Source: Sphingobium scionense (GTDB lineage Bacteria > Pseudomonadota > Alphaproteobacteria > Sphingomonadales > Sphingomonadaceae). From it: a stretch of 64,000 nt of DNA. The notes under the pieces were generated by a model that was given only the letters and a program-made list of their open reading frames with translations, ran no database searches and was not told the DNA's origin. The position numbers and the translations under genes were made by a program. The stretch spans positions 186,001-250,000 of the forward strand of contig NZ_JACIEU010000005.1 of the NCBI RefSeq assembly GCF_014197035.1. The letters are read 5' to 3'. The number at the start of each line of letters is the position of its first letter. Within the stretch, counting starts at the first letter, position 1. Below are positions 62,245 to 64,000 of this stretch, piece after piece.

Positions 62245-62867
62245 TGAGGAGGCTTGCTCCCGCGCTGGCCCTGTGCGTCATGCTGGCTGCCTGTGATCGG
62301 CCCGCAGGCAATGCTGTCGATAATGCCGTCAATGCGACCAATGCAGTCGACAATGATATGGCTGCGAATGAGGGGGGTAATGCCGCCGAGCCGGTCCGTT
62401 CGATCCTGCGCCCCGAAGTCGCCGAGCCCGAGGCGCCGAAGATCGAGCCGCTCGACGTCACCATCGGTTTTGGTGCGTCCGGGCTGAAGCTTGACGATGC
62501 CGCCCGCGCGGCGCTCGATACGCTGGTCGAAACCGCGGCGATCAAGACCGGCGGGGCGATCACCCTGCGCGGCCATAGCGACAGCAAGGGCAATGACGGC
62601 GACAATCGCGTCGCATCCCGTGTCCGGGCCGAAGCGGTCGAGGCCTATCTGGTCGAAAAGGGCATCGCCAAGGATCGCATCACCCTGATCGCGCTGGGCG
62701 AAACCCGGCCGGCGGTCCCCAATGCGAGGGAGGATGGCAGCGACGATCCGGAAGGTCGTGCGAAGAATCGCCGGGTCGACATCCATGTCGCGGTGCCCAT
62801 GGTCGTCGTGCCGACGGCGGCCGTGCTGCCCAGCATCTCGCCGGTGGACCGCAAGGACAAACCATAG
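62244..62867 (+). CDS. OmpA-like C-terminal domain lipoprotein
   Basis: 207 residues. Lipobox LAACDRPAGN after a hydrophobic signal, an Asn/Ala-rich spacer (NAVDNAVNATNAVDNDMAAN), and an OmpA C-terminal peptidoglycan-binding domain: ITLRGHSDSKGNDGDNRVAS, VEAYLVEKGIAKDRITLIAL, and RAKNRRVDIHV. Outer-membrane anchor to the cell wall. Starts on the antiporter stop (TAATG). Possibly links the antiporter's operon to envelope stability; inference only. Confidence 0.9.
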   Translation: MRRLAPALALCVMLAACDRPAGNAVDNAVNATNAVDNDMAANEGGNAAEPVRSILRPEVAEPEAPKIEPLDVTIGFGASGLKLDDAARAALDTLVETAAIKTGGAITLRGHSDSKGNDGDNRVASRVRAEAVEAYLVEKGIAKDRITLIALGETRPAVPNAREDGSDDPEGRAKNRRVDIHVAVPMVVVPTAAVLPSISPVDRKDKP

Positions 62868-62899
62868 CCTTGGCCGCCGATCGGGCGTAGGGGACGCCG

Positions 62900-64000
62900 A
62901 TGACCTCTCCTGTCTGGCACCCCTTCACCCAGCACGGCCTCAATGAGCCCATTCCCCATGTCGTCCGGGCGGAGGGCGCGACGCTCCACCTGGCCGACGG
63001 CAGCAGCCTGATCGACGGCATTTCGAGCTGGTGGGTGACCACCCATGGCCATTGCCACCCGCGCATCGCTGCCGCCATCGCCCGCCAGGCCGGGCAGCTC
63101 GATCAGTTGATCTTTGCTGGCTATACCCATGAACCGGCCGAGGCGGTGGCGCGGGGCCTGGTCGACCTCATGCCACAGGTGCCGGGCCGCGATCGCCTTG
63201 CCCATGTCTTCTTTTCCGATAGCGGATCGACCGCGGTCGAGGTCGCGCTCAAGATGGCGCTTGGCTATTGGCATAATCGCGCGCTCGACGGGCTGGATGA
63301 AGCGCGCAGCCGCATCCTGGTACTGGAGCACAGCTATCATGGCGACACGATCGGGGCGATGTCGATTGGGGAACGTGGCGTCTATAATGCCGCCTGGACG
63401 CCCTTGCTGTTCGATGTCGGTACCATCCCTTTCCCGCATCCCGACCGCGAGCAGGAGGCGCTTGCCGCACTGGCGGCTGCCTGCGCGCAGCAGCCGGCCG
63501 CCTTCATCGTCGAGCCGCTGATCCTGGGGGCAGGGGGGATGCTGACCTATCCCCCACACATGTTGCGGGCGATGGCCGATATCTGTGCGCGTCACGACGT
63601 GCTTTTCATCGCTGACGAGGTGATGACCGGCTGGGGCCGCACCGGCACTTTGTTCGCCTGCGAACAGGCGGGCGTAGCGCCCGACATCATGGCGGTGGCC
63701 AAGGGCATTACCGGCGGCGCCATCCCGCTTGCCGCGACGCTGGCGACGCCGCGCATCTTCGAGGCGCATCGCTCGACCGACCGGGCACGGCTCTTCTACC
63801 ATTCGTCCAGCTACACCGCGAACGCGATCGCCTGCGCTGCCGCCGCTGAAAATCTCGCCATCTGGCGCGAGGAGGATGTGCGCGGGCGGATCGATGCGCT
63901 GGTGCGCGGTATCGCGGATCGGCTGGCATCGCTGGCTGGCCACCCGGCCTTCGCCAACCCTCGCCAACTCGGCACGATCATGGCGATCGACCTGCTCGCG
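62900..64000 (+). CDS. bioA: adenosylmethionine-8-amino-7-oxononanoate aminotransferase BioA, 3' cut by window
   Basis: The first 367 codons are visible; about 50 C-terminal residues lie beyond the window. Starts MTSPVWHPFTQHGLNEPIP, the characteristic BioA N-terminus. Also DGISSWWVTTHGHCHPRI, VFFSDSGSTAVEVALKMALG, LEHSYHGDTIGAMSIG, LFIADEVMTGWGRTG and PLP lysine K268 in MAVAKGITGGAIPL. Transfers an amino group from SAM to KAPA. GTAGGGGACGCCG precedes the ATG. Separate from bioFD by four envelope genes. Confidence 0.96.
   Translation, partial: MTSPVWHPFTQHGLNEPIPHVVRAEGATLHLADGSSLIDGISSWWVTTHGHCHPRIAAAIARQAGQLDQLIFAGYTHEPAEAVARGLVDLMPQVPGRDRLAHVFFSDSGSTAVEVALKMALGYWHNRALDGLDEARSRILVLEHSYHGDTIGAMSIGERGVYNAAWTPLLFDVGTIPFPHPDREQEALAALAAACAQQPAAFIVEPLILGAGGMLTYPPHMLRAMADICARHDVLFIADEVMTGWGRTGTLFACEQAGVAPDIMAVAKGITGGAIPLAATLATPRIFEAHRSTDRARLFYHSSSYTANAIACAAAAENLAIWREEDVRGRIDALVRGIADRLASLAGHPAFANPRQLGTIMAIDLLA

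Noticed and set aside
1-64000. tRNA, rRNA, CRISPR array, insertion sequences or prophage
   Set aside because: No cloverleaf sequences, spaced direct repeats, transposase/integrase motifs or phage structural genes were recognised; the S24 repressor has no phage neighbours.

Overview
This window is GC-rich chromosomal DNA from an alphaproteobacterium of the Sphingomonadaceae, most likely Sphingobium or a close relative. This rests on the overall protein character (class I PhaC with an Ala/Lys-rich phasin, an alphaproteobacterial RNase E with a very long charged tail, exosortase-A-associated surface-polysaccharide genes, several small secreted proteins of sphingomonad type) and on a GAAC-N7-GAAC LexA box. 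The genus is inferred, not proven. It looks like core chromosome throughout: no insertion sequence, phage, integron, CRISPR array, rRNA or tRNA was recognised.

Layout. 0-5 kb: a minus-strand alaC operon with two small membrane proteins, then phaC (PHA synthase), a large perfect palindrome, a phasin and clpS. 5-10.5 kb: an acidic Ser-rich unknown protein, glpD-glpK and katA. 10.5-20 kb: a MASE1-PAS-GGDEF diguanylate cyclase, a MerC-like protein behind a possible Zur box, glpX, hom, two exported unknowns, the tonB-exbB-exbD-exbD energy-transduction operon and a PilZ protein. 20-30 kb: an ABC exporter, a methyltransferase fused to an anti-sigma-like tail, dgcA, a small beta-barrel protein, an MscS channel and topoisomerase IB. 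28-32.3 kb: a divergent exosortase-A-associated pair (O-antigen-ligase-like protein and glycosyltransferase) with unknown membrane partners. 32.3-40 kb: a LexA-like S24 repressor divergent from a two-gene unknown operon with three operator palindromes between them, xdhC, cstA-ybdD, a Tat-exported class V aminotransferase-like protein, DoxX-like and PNPOx-like genes, and a 2H phosphoesterase behind a LexA box.

40-48.5 kb is a housekeeping block on the minus strand: rpmH-rnpA-yidD-yidC-engB (ribosome, RNase P, membrane insertion), then an M48 protease coupled to a DsbA-like oxidoreductase, and rne. 49-64 kb on the plus strand carries envelope and biotin genes: amiC, a class A PBP, prfB, a lipoprotein methyltransferase-like protein, bioF-bioD, an M13 metallopeptidase, a DUF4168 protein, a CPA1-type antiporter, an OmpA-like lipoprotein and bioA (cut by the window end).

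The most interesting items are: the S24 repressor with its operator cluster; the methyltransferase/anti-sigma fusion; rnpA, which has no ordinary start codon between rpmH and its conserved core and whose frame opens 7 nt upstream of rpmH; the engB ribosome-binding site buried in a perfect hairpin; the SOS box in front of the 2H phosphoesterase; and the exosortase-associated operon with an unlisted 45-residue membrane peptide.
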